Part shown: in pieces, positions 11,501-21,040 of the stretch | Layout: each line of letters begins with the position of its first letter | How positions within the stretch are numbered: position 1 is the first letter of the stretch | Source: Nitzschia sp. DOCU1 | Taxonomy: Eukaryota; Bacillariophyta; Bacillariophyceae; Bacillariales; Bacillariaceae | Direction of reading: 5' to 3' | DNA length: 64,000 nucleotides | Assembly: GCA_951394045.1 (NCBI GenBank) | Contig: OX595989.1 | Location: 1,116,001 to 1,180,000 of the forward strand | Notes under the pieces: model-generated | Database searches by the model: none | Told to the model about the DNA's origin: nothing | Seen by the model: the letters and a program-made list of their open reading frames with translations, nothing else | Translations under genes and position numbers: made by a program

Positions 11501-11547
11501 CTTTGCGTGGTGGTGGGTTTGGTAATCTTGAAGCGTGTGGCCACCAT
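8512..11547 (-). CDS. START-like lipid-binding protein with C-terminal membrane segments
   Basis: ATG at 11547. The frame is open to 8512 (1011 codons), but positions 11131-11208 look like a 78-nt intron (GTACGT...TTTTTTCAG on the minus strand). It happens to be a multiple of three and stop-free. Removing it gives 985 residues and joins LDDLD to RRCRLFARAR. Residues about 40-400 resemble a START/Bet v1-type lipid pocket (LFGITTYYRNEPDGSLSIKM, VDLHYKWAPF, NIDPNLPLIPKSLLDFIMKK). A charged, glutamate/arginine-rich linker follows, then about five hydrophobic helices (IVVVAFLVMALFSLLYM, MFAAAAVHFILCYVALMYAF, SMVGLSLVQASVVVFL, FLLVLLLLFNLS). The tail is low complexity and ends in an arginine-rich stretch. 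A lipid sensor or transfer protein at a membrane is plausible but inferred. Confidence 0.85.
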   Translation of the reverse strand: MVATRFKITKPTTTQSDGDPTDSCYEDMQRVFRLIEDERHLIAHSLYHDVLDRIAGTPASSPTSDAANGGHHHRHRLRLRKSKSSKLKAEHAKDVHATQELIESKQAMLDDLDVRVSSVVIADVVLFDNTDPLSLCFFQRRCRLFARARQNLMDNDHWTLAQTLFGITTYYRNEPDGSLSIKMEGRLEGVSLFDQVAVLREVDLHYKWAPFCSSSLTVAHLNKLDTVGWFVVGLPSFGLMRDACFRAIGCDSMLEDGSILLVAQGIADRPEDGIKSTSFSKQSAGEASTQQTELEKIMASEFEYLSKDPVLQELDLPEAPTRIGSGRMTIRAFQSLIHVESPTSARTSIIANIDPNLPLIPKSLLDFIMKKLCGVLLNKLQHAASRVSKDPIQNPHASKMRQEEDFYKNWLMAKFEAVCKLRNWEMPPVTSFQLSDQQMDLAQIADEKKNRSKTQKTLKFYHSMDDEKLDEYFTSDDDNASEPANLHIGQRAPPRLRTMSTGNDSTISDISTTSASVWQNNPISTYLREVEEKTQMAKAREIERSRERAANRLKPKQLDEDAKNRLEELRLARERRAAGIKAEGPMHIPVDTTKSQRKLIKSQHRKGWATMWTSHGTATKIVVVAFLVMALFSLLYMDSILEHYISNHGRSFWGQRIQDTAVVTYMFAAAAVHFILCYVALMYAFSALQIGTIAGTEAKKFYSQNLHLVLAVSSSSMVGLSLVQASVVVFLRWFIWEGYLGLEFVKHMAGSAWSQLVERLPQNAGPIGTALGVLSGSIQTGINAMYTVIASTISGLHSLLVQSNAAGRILWMILSAIVRPFLAVYTIMASFSSNAIASYQGDVHVPTWREDAFGSTRYLLSHSGVFLLVLLLLFNLSAKKARNSVGLGAKNESFQKEDEISVSGSSAHSKDRQHQSSSMDLPLLQESSSGSPQSSPHERIVPIAANSRTRPRSLSTQFDTIDEASDENNHHESITTPNGTSSDTRPKRRGSRWFGRRRPRNQQSQSAARSL

Positions 11548-12466
11548 TTTTGCAAACGACGACGATGACTGACAAACAAAACCAGAGCCTTAGAAACCGA
11601 AAGAGAGATTCCACAAAATACAGTAGTAGTTGAAAGAGACCGTGGCCGACTGCTGCTCGAGCAGAACTAGCAACTGCTTGGATGAAACTGAAGAGGGAAC
11701 CAAGATAGTGGTGGGATGCGACCAGTCTTTTCGCACCTCCTTTTTCGCCGATATTGCAGGATTTTTTGGCGCCCGTGCGAAGATGGGAACACACGGCGTG
11801 CGAGAATCCTGCACGGCGGCGGGCCGCAGTCGTGTTGCCATGTAACTTCGTGGTAGATTTGGCGACTAGAGGACCCCGCCGGCTCCATCCATTGCAGTCT
11901 TGTAAACGACAACAACTCTTGATCTCTTACTCATCACTACCATCAGCATTTTTATGTTGCTAGCGAGCAATTTCAAAATACCGTAGCTACTCGCTTGCTA
12001 GTAGCTAGCTTATAGGGCGCAGGAAGTGCTGCAGCACCAGCAGCAGGGCAGGACAAGCGCTCAGCCACCCCATAGAAGAAGTGAGGTAGTAGTACACTAT
12101 TGTTCATAAAAAGTAGCTAATCAGCACAAACGTCAATGGTGACTTGGTTAGAATCACGATGCGCCAAGGTATAATGGAGCTCAGCAACAAGAAAAGTAGC
12201 AACATTACACCGATAGGCAGGAGGTAGAAGTGACACGGTCGATTGAGTCCAAGGCCGCGTCATGTCAATTGAGTCAAACTTCGTCTTGCCGCCCGCCGTG
12301 TCACGCACTTCGGCTTCAATTCGGTTCGGCTCCAAGTAGTCCATAATTCAAACTGCCGAACACGGAGGCATCTCCGCGTGGTTCGATGGTGGCTCGCGTA
12401 GAATTACCCCACAACAATGACGCTATCGGATATGTTACAGGTTCAACGTCCTAAAGTTACGCAACC
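11548..12466. other. Divergent intergenic region
   Basis: Lies between the 5' ends of the START-like gene (minus) and the FNIII gene (plus), so both promoters should be here. Overlapping short ORFs were judged to be chance. TAGTAG/TAGCTAG-rich sequence occurs around 11980-12020. Confidence 0.5.
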
Positions 12467-13295
12467 ATGTCAACACCAGCAGGTCCAAAGCTAGAATTTG
12501 TGGAAGCTACAGAGGTCAGTGAAGAGGTTTTTTGTCTTGTGTGATGATTTCAAGGGGGGGGGGGGGGCGCCGATGAGGATGCACGTGGACATATGGGCGA
12601 GGCGACGCATATACATTCCAATGATGGTATTTCTACATGAGATTTCAGACTCGATTCCATCTTCTTTTGGAGATGGAACGATTTGGTGATAGCAGTATGG
12701 ATGTATGTCCATACTTTATTATTGACAGAGGAATGGTCGCCCCGTCAGTCAGCGTGTCCACGGTGCAAATGTTTGGCGTAACCCCCAGCATCGTTTATTG
12801 TTTCGAGGATGAAAAAGACAAAATGTTAGACTCCTTGAACGGATTCAACAGTGACGACGCTCTTTTGTTATGCTAGATAGTATCAGAGAAGCAAAAACGA
12901 TCTTGAAAGGAGGTGTAGGGCTTTTGGCATTGTTGTTCAAGCGCAATGACTCATGCATTGATTGATTTCATTCTCTAACTTTTTCTATGCAGACGACTAT
13001 TGATGTCGAATTCAAGCCCATATCTTCTATTTCTTCGTATGAATTGCAATGGAAGCCAATTCAAGCCCAATGGTCTAACATGTCGTCGGCGCGGGTCGCC
13101 GTTCAAGGTTCTTCCGGCAAGAAAACGCGAGCCCAGGCGACGGACTTGACACCTGGAACTACCTATTGCGTCCGAGTCACATGTGTGGCCAATGGTGGTT
13201 CTACGGGTCCGCCAGGTCCCGAATTGATACTGGATACGGAGCAAGTGGGGTGTACGCCGAAACAATCGAGCGGATGTGCTTGTGTGATGCAATAG
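12467..13295 (+). CDS. Single fibronectin type III domain protein with CaaX box
   Basis: Two exons, 12467-12514 and 12993-13295, phase 0, give 116 residues. Almost the whole protein is one FNIII domain: the first strand is split by the intron (PKLEFVEATE-TTIDVEF), then YELQWKPI (core Trp) and DLTPGTTYCVRVTCVANGG, the typical F-G region. The last residues are SGCACVMQ. CVMQ fits a CaaX prenylation signal (glutamine at the end favours farnesyl transfer), and the Cys two residues upstream could be palmitoylated. There is no signal peptide, so it would be a small cytosolic adaptor held on a membrane inner face. The 478-nt intron is long for this window and contains a run of 14 G (12554-12567). 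Domain and tail are read directly; lipidation is inferred. Confidence 0.82.
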
Positions 13296-13503
13296 GACGA
13301 AATAGAAAAGATCCAGAATCGTCGCCTATCAATGTCGTAACTATACGAATGGCTGATTCCCTTGATGTCTCTTGAAACAACATCCTTCTGGATTTTTTTA
13401 TTGTATTGAGCATACTACTCGTAGATGAAGAAGATTATGATAAATCTTTGAGCTGTAAACGGATCTTGCTCAACCAACTTCTAGCACACTCGAAACGAAT
13501 GCC

Positions 13504-14991
13504 CTACAGATACATGACCTGCGGCGCTGGTTCATTTCCAGCATCGCGTGCCTTCCAGTTACCACCATCCCCTGTCCAATATAAATGGATATCACCATTG
13601 GTTCCAGGGAGTTGACCGGTCGGGATAGCACTAAGCCACCAAGCTTTCCTTCGCCTATATATAGCAAAGATATAGGACTTTCCCTGATATTCTCCTGGTC
13701 TGGTATACTTTGTAGCGCCATTATATTCGCGGTTATCCAATGCATACAAACCATTCACAACATCTGTTCCCGCCTTGCGTAATAAAATACGGGGCATATC
13801 CATATCTGGCGATTCTCGTTCGTTCGTGTCATCCTCGTCGTCAGCAGAGTCCACATTCTTGGCCATGGCCTGAATCATGGGGGTACTGCCAATACGCATG
13901 AGAATAGTAATCATGATGGATGATGGAATCCTTTCGAATGCCTGATTAAGACGGGAATCCCCCAGTAGCAACTTTCGAACCTTGGGCCATTTTACCGTAA
14001 TCGCATCTGTACATCTCTGGTGAAAACAGTCACTTTTGCTGTCCTTTTTGGACGGATCTGCCTTGTCGTCGTCAGAAGAAGAACCAGGATCACTTTCTCC
14101 TTGTGCAGCACTTGACGAACCATTCTTATCATTCCCGCATATTTCGGGTTCCATGCCCAACAAGTAAATAGCGGCGGTGGCTTCAAGATAGGGAAGTATC
14201 TCAACGTCTGTCAACGCCCGAAAGATTTCTGCAGTTATGTCTTCTTTGTTATGTTGACAACATTCTGCTACAAGTTTCGACGTATGTAAGCCATAGCTCC
14301 TGTCGTTGTTAGCATTGGTCCCTAGTATATCCAACAATATGAGTGGCCCCACTTGTCGTGCTGTTTCAGGTTGTATTTGCCACAAATGATCGACCGCCGC
14401 TTCCACAGTAATCCTCAACAACCGATCAGCATATTGAATTTGAGCATTTTGGACAAAGTCCACACTATTCTCCATGGTGACGTGAGATCGATAAAATTCT
14501 TGGACCTCTTCTCGCAGTTGTTCCATGTCAAAGTATTCCGCCAGCGAATGAAGAGCCGCCGCCACATCAGGAGTGAGATGATCTGGCAATTTACCCGAAT
14601 AGAGGAAATCCAATACCAATGGGAACACATGGGCTTGGGAATCGTCCAATTCAATAATAGTTTGTCGAGAGACACTTTCTTGCATTGGTGATTGAAACTG
14701 TGCGGCAAAGTATGCAGAATGACGGGGTCCCAACGCAAGGATGTTTCGGTGCACGTGATACGTATCAGTCGTACCCGTCTCAGTAGTACCCGTAGTAGTA
14801 TCAATCCGAGCTTTCTTCGCTTGATGATCATCGTCAGAGTGGCGAGTGTGGACGCGAACAACATTAATGGACCAGTCCGAGTAGGACACCGCTGGGTCTT
14901 CGCGCCATGATAATTCAACAAAAGATCCATTGCGCCTGCTGCTGGTAGTGGTGGTTGCCGCGGCGGCGGGGGTAGTGTCAGTGGACGACAT
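13504..14991 (-). CDS. BTB/POZ domain protein
   Basis: A single exon of 495 residues from ATG at 14991; an in-frame ATG 12 codons earlier (15027) is also possible. The BTB fold starts after an acidic/threonine-rich N-terminus: DTYHVHRNILALGPRHSAYF, IIELDDSQAHVFPLVLDFLYSG, and AALHSLAEYFDMEQL. A BACK-like helical region follows (ENSVDFVQNAQIQYADRLL). After an acidic linker the C-terminus carries a compact module, VVNGLYALDNREYNGATKY through IYRRRKAWWLSAIP and DIHLYWTGDGGNW. This resembles a small repeat module attached to many diatom proteins. BTB proteins often bring substrates to CUL3 ubiquitin ligases; that role is inferred. It is convergent with the FNIII gene, with a gap of about 200 nt. 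Confidence 0.88.
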   Translation of the reverse strand: MSSTDTTPAAAATTTTSSRRNGSFVELSWREDPAVSYSDWSINVVRVHTRHSDDDHQAKKARIDTTTGTTETGTTDTYHVHRNILALGPRHSAYFAAQFQSPMQESVSRQTIIELDDSQAHVFPLVLDFLYSGKLPDHLTPDVAAALHSLAEYFDMEQLREEVQEFYRSHVTMENSVDFVQNAQIQYADRLLRITVEAAVDHLWQIQPETARQVGPLILLDILGTNANNDRSYGLHTSKLVAECCQHNKEDITAEIFRALTDVEILPYLEATAAIYLLGMEPEICGNDKNGSSSAAQGESDPGSSSDDDKADPSKKDSKSDCFHQRCTDAITVKWPKVRKLLLGDSRLNQAFERIPSSIMITILMRIGSTPMIQAMAKNVDSADDEDDTNERESPDMDMPRILLRKAGTDVVNGLYALDNREYNGATKYTRPGEYQGKSYIFAIYRRRKAWWLSAIPTGQLPGTNGDIHLYWTGDGGNWKARDAGNEPAPQVMYL

Positions 14992-15631
14992 TGTTGCACA
15001 GTCGCAAGTGCCAACTTTGGAAATCAATCCCTACGATACCAGTTTATTTATGAACCACAGGCAGATACACTCGCTGGGAAAGAATTCTTTATGAACATGA
15101 TGACGGTTCTTGTTGAAAACTTGAGATTTTGGGTAATTCAATCCCGACCCTAATCCCAGACAGAGACGCTCTCTCCGAAGAAAGATCTTCTTTTTGAACC
15201 TGATGATGGCGGTCTTTGTGTGTGTGATAACTAAAAGTTTTGCAATCGCTCAGCGTCAGATCGTCAATGTTGAGATCTTTTTTGGAATATCTTGAATCCA
15301 AGGCATTGAAGGCACGACGCACATCACACACATGGTCGGCGCGCGCGGATGCCAGCCAGCACGCTTGTGGGTTTTGGCGGGAAACGACTAAGCCGACTAT
15401 TCGCCTTGGCGGCATGCATACCAGGTACTATTTTTGCAGCGACCATGGCGACAGCAGGAGGACGGAGGCATTTTGTGCTTTTGAATTGCCTTTGCAGTCA
15501 GTTGCGTTTGTCACCGATATTGTTGCTTTCGTTGTCGATCTACCGTATGCGGTTTTAAGCCCCGAAGGCGCTTCAAAATCACTGGAAAATTTTGAAACGT
15601 CATCTCCTTGACAAAGTTCACGTTTTCACGA
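14992..15631. other. Divergent intergenic region
   Basis: Between the BTB gene (minus) and PIG-K (plus). It holds a TACCAGGTA motif at 15419-15427. No gene recognised; ORFs here have no domain signature. Confidence 0.45.
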
Positions 15632-16819
15632 ATGAAGATGGTGCGGCAGGCAACCTTCACATCCATCGCGGTCCTAATCTTAATACTTTGGAGTAGTCTT
15701 TGGTGGATTCAGTTTGCCCATGCCGAAACATCATTGTCTCCCCCACCGAATATTCATGCAGTGATTGTATCGTCGAGCCGCTACTGGTTCAATTATCGGC
15801 ACGCCATGAACGCCCTGGGCATGTATCGAATTCTGCAACAAAATGGCATTCCCGATTCACAGATTATCTTGATGATTGCCGATGAATACGCCACAAATCC
15901 CCGGAATCCATTCAAGAACGGCATGTACGCCAATGGCATTCAACCTAACGACACGTGGTATTCGCAAGATACCGAATTAGACTATCGAGGATCCGACGTG
16001 ACGGTACAAAATTTCTTAAATGCCGTTTTAGGTGTAGGCCCAAAGTCGTTGCAGCATGCCAATGAGGAAAGTAATTTGTTGATTTTTGTCACGGGACATG
16101 GGGGAGATCAATTCTTCAAATTCCAAGATGAAGAAGAATTGACAGCACAAGATATTGCCAACTTGATGGAAGAATTGGCGCGGCGGCAAAAATTTCGCAA
16201 AGCCGTCTTTATCGCCGATACATGTCAAGCCTTTACGCTCTTTGATAAGATTACAACCCCCAATGTGTATGCGCTGGGGACCAGTTTGCGGAACGAAAAT
16301 GCCTATGCGCATCATTCCGATAAAGAACTAGGGTTGTCGGTCATTGAACGATGGACGCACGGATTCTTGAAGCAATACGAGAAACGACCGGTACACCCGG
16401 CAACTACCACGTTGTATGAGCTCATGGTCCAGCCATTTGAACACAAGAAGGTATTGGGAGCGAGTGTAGGGGTACTGGGAGACTTTCGGGAATTGCCCTT
16501 ACACGAGTTTTTCGGAAGTCCTCCCATGAAACAAAAGGCAATGATGAAACGCCAGCAGGCGGAAAGCCCCAAAGTCGTGCTGCCCATTCAGCCAACAATA
16601 TCCGCGAAGGTCAGTCCCAAAAAGCGGGATACTGCTGCGCCTGACGAAACTTTGACGGTTGCGGAAAGGGTGCAAGTCGATGTAGACCCCCAGTCGACGA
16701 CCCCGTCGATAGAGCCGACGGACCGTTCATTTGCGTTACTGGTCGGGGGATTGATTGTTCTGGTCATTTCCGCAAGTGGGTTTGGAAAGGCTAAGGATGG
16801 CATGGATGATACAATATGA
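15632..16819 (+). CDS. GPI8: GPI-anchor transamidase catalytic subunit (PIG-K/GPI8)
   Basis: A single exon of 395 residues. PIG-K is the caspase-like (peptidase C13) subunit that cuts the C-terminal signal of proteins in the ER and attaches the GPI anchor. A signal peptide (SIAVLILILWSSLWWIQFAHA) precedes the catalytic domain. The family signatures are clear: IHAVIVSSSRYWFNYRHAMN, QNGIPDSQIILMIADE, catalytic His156 in LIFVTGHGGDQFF and catalytic Cys198 in VFIADTCQAFTLF. The 42-residue His-Cys spacing matches the family. The C-terminus has a lumenal linker and one membrane helix (FALLVGGLIVLVISASGFG), as in animal and yeast GPI8. The start at 15632 is the first ATG of the open frame and places the signal peptide properly. 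A likely client, a GPI-type surface protein, is encoded at 25.7 kb. Confidence 0.95.
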   Translation: MKMVRQATFTSIAVLILILWSSLWWIQFAHAETSLSPPPNIHAVIVSSSRYWFNYRHAMNALGMYRILQQNGIPDSQIILMIADEYATNPRNPFKNGMYANGIQPNDTWYSQDTELDYRGSDVTVQNFLNAVLGVGPKSLQHANEESNLLIFVTGHGGDQFFKFQDEEELTAQDIANLMEELARRQKFRKAVFIADTCQAFTLFDKITTPNVYALGTSLRNENAYAHHSDKELGLSVIERWTHGFLKQYEKRPVHPATTTLYELMVQPFEHKKVLGASVGVLGDFRELPLHEFFGSPPMKQKAMMKRQQAESPKVVLPIQPTISAKVSPKKRDTAAPDETLTVAERVQVDVDPQSTTPSIEPTDRSFALLVGGLIVLVISASGFGKAKDGMDDTI

Positions 16820-16973
16820 AAGTAGTCTAAGATGTGTATAATTGGCTGTAATGGTCGATGAATCACCAGTAGTTCCGCCTCGTATTGATAGCCACGGATA
16901 GTTTTCTGTCTATAGAACACAATTACATGAAACTTAGAGTGAAAGGCCCATACCACACGAGTCCACTAACGAT

Positions 16974-18428
16974 TTAGTAGACTTCAACGTGCCACTGCTT
17001 CTTGGCCTTCAATCCCTTCCACCACTCTTCGTAGTCCAATCCCTTCTTCTTAGCGACGGCTTCCAACATGTCTTGAATACCAGGCATCATTCCCTTCAAT
17101 CCGCAGAAGTAGATGTGGGCACCATTCTCCAACTTGGTGAAGACTTCATCGGCGTATTCCTCGACCTTGTCTTGGATGTACATCTTTCCTCCCTTGCTGT
17201 TGTTTTGTTCACGAGAAAGGGCGTAGTCCAATCGGAAGTTGTCAGGGAATTTGGACTTGACCTCTTGGAACTCGTCATCGTACAACAAGGCATCCGAGTT
17301 GGCAACACCCAAGAACAACCAAGCTTGTCCCTTGTAGGCCTCAGCAGCAGGGGTTTTCTCGAAAAAGAGACGACGGATGAAACCACGGTAGGGGGCAATA
17401 CCAGTTCCAGTGGCGACCATGATGTAATCAGTTTTGGGATCTTCCTCGGGCATCAACATAACCTTTCCAGCAGGGCCAGTCATCATGATCTCATCTCCAG
17501 GTTGAGTGTCGCACAAAAAGTTAGAGCAGATACCCTTCTTCGCCGGGTCATCAGCTTTGAGTTCGGGGCACCAGTAGGTGGCACGACGGACACAAAGGGA
17601 ACCGGTCTTTCCAGTCATGTCATCTCCGTATCGCGAGGACGCAATCGAGTAGAGACGAACCGAATGGGGCTTTCCATCCTTCTCGCGAACACCAGGAGGG
17701 ATGACTCCCCAGGATTGACCCTCCCAGTAGGGGAAGTTGCCCTTGTGGTCAATGATAATATGGCAAGTTTCCCCAGTGGCCTTGGGTCCGACAATTCGCT
17801 TGGTCGAAACAACCTTTCCGATAAAGGGAGCCTTGTTCTTGTAAACGTTGACAGGGACGGTGGATTGGTCCCAGTAGGGGCTAGCTTCCAAAAAGTCTTG
17901 CTTCTTTTCGCCGCCACCGCCAAGGGCCTTCATTCCAACGGCACCGGCGGCAATGACGGCGGCACCAGCACCAATGAGCTTCTTGGTGTTATCAACCGTT
18001 TCAACAACTTCGACGGCCTTCTTGGCTGCCAGGGCGGCACCTGGGGCAGCAGTCGTAGCCAAAGCAAATGATCCGACAATTCCAGCAACTTTTCCAGCGA
18101 TCTAATCGACGAAGTATAGGGCGGCCGATATGAGCCACATCCAAGTAAAGCAAATCAAATGACCAGTCCTAGATTCGTTTTGTGCAACTCACCTTCAAGG
18201 CAGCCTTCCTCTTGGATCCGTTGGCCATTTCAAGGGCTACATCGGCACTGCATAATTTGGCGCAGCAAAGCACAGCAACGCAATTTTAGTCCAATGTCAT
18301 AGGCAAAAATGTTCCAAAATAACATCCGACAGGGGATTCTCTTACCGAACGGGCTGAGAGGCGGGCGGAGCAAATGCCTCCGCTCCGGTGATGAGGGCAA
18401 CAACGAAACACAAGCGAAAGTTCGTCAT
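16974..18428 (-). CDS. petH: Ferredoxin-NADP+ reductase, copy 1 (long N-terminal region)
   Basis: Three exons, 18428-18346, 18247-18193 and 18101-16974, give 421 residues. The enzyme passes electrons from photosystem I-reduced ferredoxin to NADP+ in the plastid. The leader [22 protein letters not shown] is a signal peptide with the diatom EAFAP cleavage motif. The catalytic region (about 115-421) has the FAD motif RLYSIASS, the NADP loop [23 protein letters not shown] and the C-terminal VEVY with the stacking tyrosine. It is almost identical to copy 2 at 37.9 kb, but residues 47-110 are unique: two alanine/glycine-rich hydrophobic stretches ([19 protein letters not shown] and [20 protein letters not shown]) that could be a membrane anchor. 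A 360-codon antisense ORF across exon 3 is a codon-bias shadow. Confidence 0.94.
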
Positions 18429-19375
18429 GGTCAACAATAATCTTATGGTGCTGCACCAAAGGTAGTGTTCGCTCCCAAACAAACTCGAGTGCACCCATTT
18501 CGTCGGTACGGTCAAACTTTCTCTAACGTCACTGGCAGCTTGTTTAGCGTTCGCGTGGCGACATCTTTTGCATCATCTCAAATCTCTCGATGGCGGGTAG
18601 TGGTGTGGATAGTAGTAGCTTTCGGCCAACATGGATCGGAGGTGGGCGAGCGAACACGTATGTGCACGATATCACGGAGCGTCCCCTGAATTATTTGCTG
18701 CCAACAAAATTGTGCAGGAGATGGTGCAACAACATCGAAGAACTCGAAATTCGACACAATTGACCACGGTATCCCGTGATTCGCATTTTTGGCGAAAAGG
18801 ATATGCACTCGAGTTCAACTTGGGGATTTGCTGACGTTCCTCTTTCTTGTTAGCCCACTTTATGGGGTCATTTGGGGGAAGCGCCGGCCGAGCTTCCTCC
18901 GCGCACCAAACCAACAAGCTATCCCTCCCGTCATTTGCTACTGCTATGATGAGAGAAGGACCAGTTCACCATTCTGCGCACCAGTATCGTAGTCTCTCGT
19001 TGCTTCCGATATCGCACAGTTGTTAGCACCCTTGTACGAGTAACAAGAACCCATCCCTGAACGTTAGATCACTGAGGGTTCGGATGGTCTTAGTGCTAAA
19101 GCGAAGCACTCTTGCATGACAAACCCACCAGTCCCTACGTTGCTACTACGGCTAAATGCATTCAAAAGAAACTCGCACGGTATTACATTATAGCTGAGAC
19201 GATGACCGGTTTCGGAAATTTCCTCATGGTAGTAGCTGTAGGACGAAACCATGGTCGAATCGTTCAGCAGTGCGCGAGGAGCCTTTGGACAACTAGGAAT
19301 CGACACAAATATGTGATCGAAGGGACTTTTATCGCTTTTCTCTGGCGCCCAAGCCATTGAATGGATTTGTCGTCC
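18429..19375. other. Intergenic region
   Basis: Between the 5' end of FNR copy 1 and the 3' end of cyclin B. No convincing coding sequence, RNA gene or repeat was seen. Confidence 0.45.
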
Positions 19376-21040
19376 TCAAGGTCTGTCAAGGTGATCGACC
19401 TTTGGTACTTGGAAGTTGGTGGATACTTGGTTGTATCGAACGGTCTCATATTTCCGTTTGACAGCTACCAAGGTTCTGCTTCTGCCGGTTACATTCACTT
19501 CGCCTATTTTGGCTGTCATGAGTTCTGCAGCTTCCTTGATTTCCGCCATGCTAAAGCCAGTGTAATCAAGGAGCGCCGGTGGCTGCGAAAAACGATGTTA
19601 GGTAAGGCTGATCATGTCGAGCTCGTGGCAAAGAAAGAACAAAATGACTTACGATTTTGGGATGGTCGTCCTCGTCCGATAAGCCCTCACAATCTATTCG
19701 ATCAGGGTTACTGTGGGCGAGACAAACCGCGGCAGCCGCGAGCAGAGACGGTTTGAACTGTAATGCGGTGTGTTCTTGGAGCATTCGCTCCATGTAAAAG
19801 CTGGCAAGATTTCGAGCGAGTGCTGAAGATTGGGATACATAAAGAAAGCGTTGCAAAAATTGGTGTCCAGTCGGGACAGTCAAAGTGAAGCTCAGGGTCT
19901 TGACGACTTCCGCCTCCATGTCAAGAACATCTTGTCGGGTGTAGGCGCGATCGGTGATGTATACGCAGTCCTTGACTTCTGGAGGATAGATTTCCTCGTA
20001 CTTGCAGGCAATCAAGAGCGCGGTGACACCTACTAGCTGTAACTTGTTCCGAACGACTCTCTTTTCAGAAAGGTAGCGATCGATGATGTTGACGCAAAGA
20101 TACAAAGTTTCAGGCAAGAGACGAAATTTCATGTGAACTTCCACCAGCCAGTCAATTAAAATAGCCCGCATCATCCCGTTCAACTCGGGCTGCTTCTCCA
20201 TATAAGGTTTCGGCCGAGTCTTCTCCTACGGAACAGAAAGGATCGTTTAGTCAAAAAGTACCGGGCAAACCTAGGGACATGAACTGCACCCACAAATTCT
20301 TACCTCTTTGTCGTATAGTCGCTGATAAATATCGGTGGCATATCCCGGAACTAGCAATGGATCGTCCTTGTCCTTGTCGTCGTAGCTTGAAATTCCCTGC
20401 GTGTACTGTTTGTCGCAAAAAGGTTCCCTACTGAGCTTGTACTCCGAGATTGGTAAGAGATCCCGACATGGGTTCTTGCATACCGACGGCACAACCTTTG
20501 GCTCGTCATCGTCGTCCTGTTTCGAAAGCGAACTGCTACGACCTCGCCGGCTGTCCTTTTGCGGCCCCGATTCCTCCCGTTGCGTTGCACGTGAACGCTT
20601 GGCTCTCGGCTTGCTAGCCGGCTGTTTGGAATCTTCATTTGGCGGCGCAGTGCTGGTGCGTTTGCGAGTCGCCCTCCCCCTTGGCACTGGTTCGACGAAA
20701 GGATTCACCGTAGACTTGCCCGATCGCAAGGGTTGTGTACGAGGTGCTGCAGCAGCGTCGGCCTCTTCATTGCCCTCTGCTGCTCTGACAGCATGATCCG
20801 AAAGCCGTCGGGATCGTCTCAAAACTGGAGCCTCCGACTTTCTCTCGGCCTTGAAGCTTTCTTTGGAGTCCTTGTTCGATACGTCACCCTAAAGAGGAAG
20901 AAGATGTGTCAGTAAATGCATCGAAAAAATGTACAGGATACCCGGATCGCGCAATGACGTACCAATGCTCGCCGAGATCTACTGGCGGCAGCAGCATTCG
21001 CATCAGCGCCTCTGCTGTCATCCCTGCGTCCCCCAGCCAT
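19376..21040 (-). CDS. CYCB: B-type mitotic cyclin
   Basis: Four exons, 21040-20963, 20888-20304, 20225-19653 and 19582-19376, all phase 0, give 480 residues. It is the regulatory partner of a CDK at G2/M. The N-terminus carries a destruction box, RRALGDVSN (residues 23-31), split by intron 1 between Leu and Gly; it should be recognised by the APC/C. A basic low-complexity region follows. Cyclin box N starts with MMRAILIDWLVEVHMKF (the MRAIL helix, about residue 240) and contains LLIACKYEEIYPPEV. Box C has FLQRFLYVSQ and PSLLAAAAVCLA. The end, VAVKRKYETVRYNQVSTNF, is typical of B cyclins. Introns are 74, 78 and 70 nt. All junctions restore family sequence (YDKE-EKTRPKPYME; HPKI-PPALLDYTGF), so the model is well supported. 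Confidence 0.95.

Noticed and set aside
16989..18071. A 360-codon plus-strand ORF antisense to FNR copy 1, and a similar 346-codon one antisense to FNR copy 2 (39142-38102)
   Set aside because: Both mirror the same conserved coding region and resemble each other only for that reason. Strong codon bias leaves the antisense frame open. No domain, leader or independent signal.
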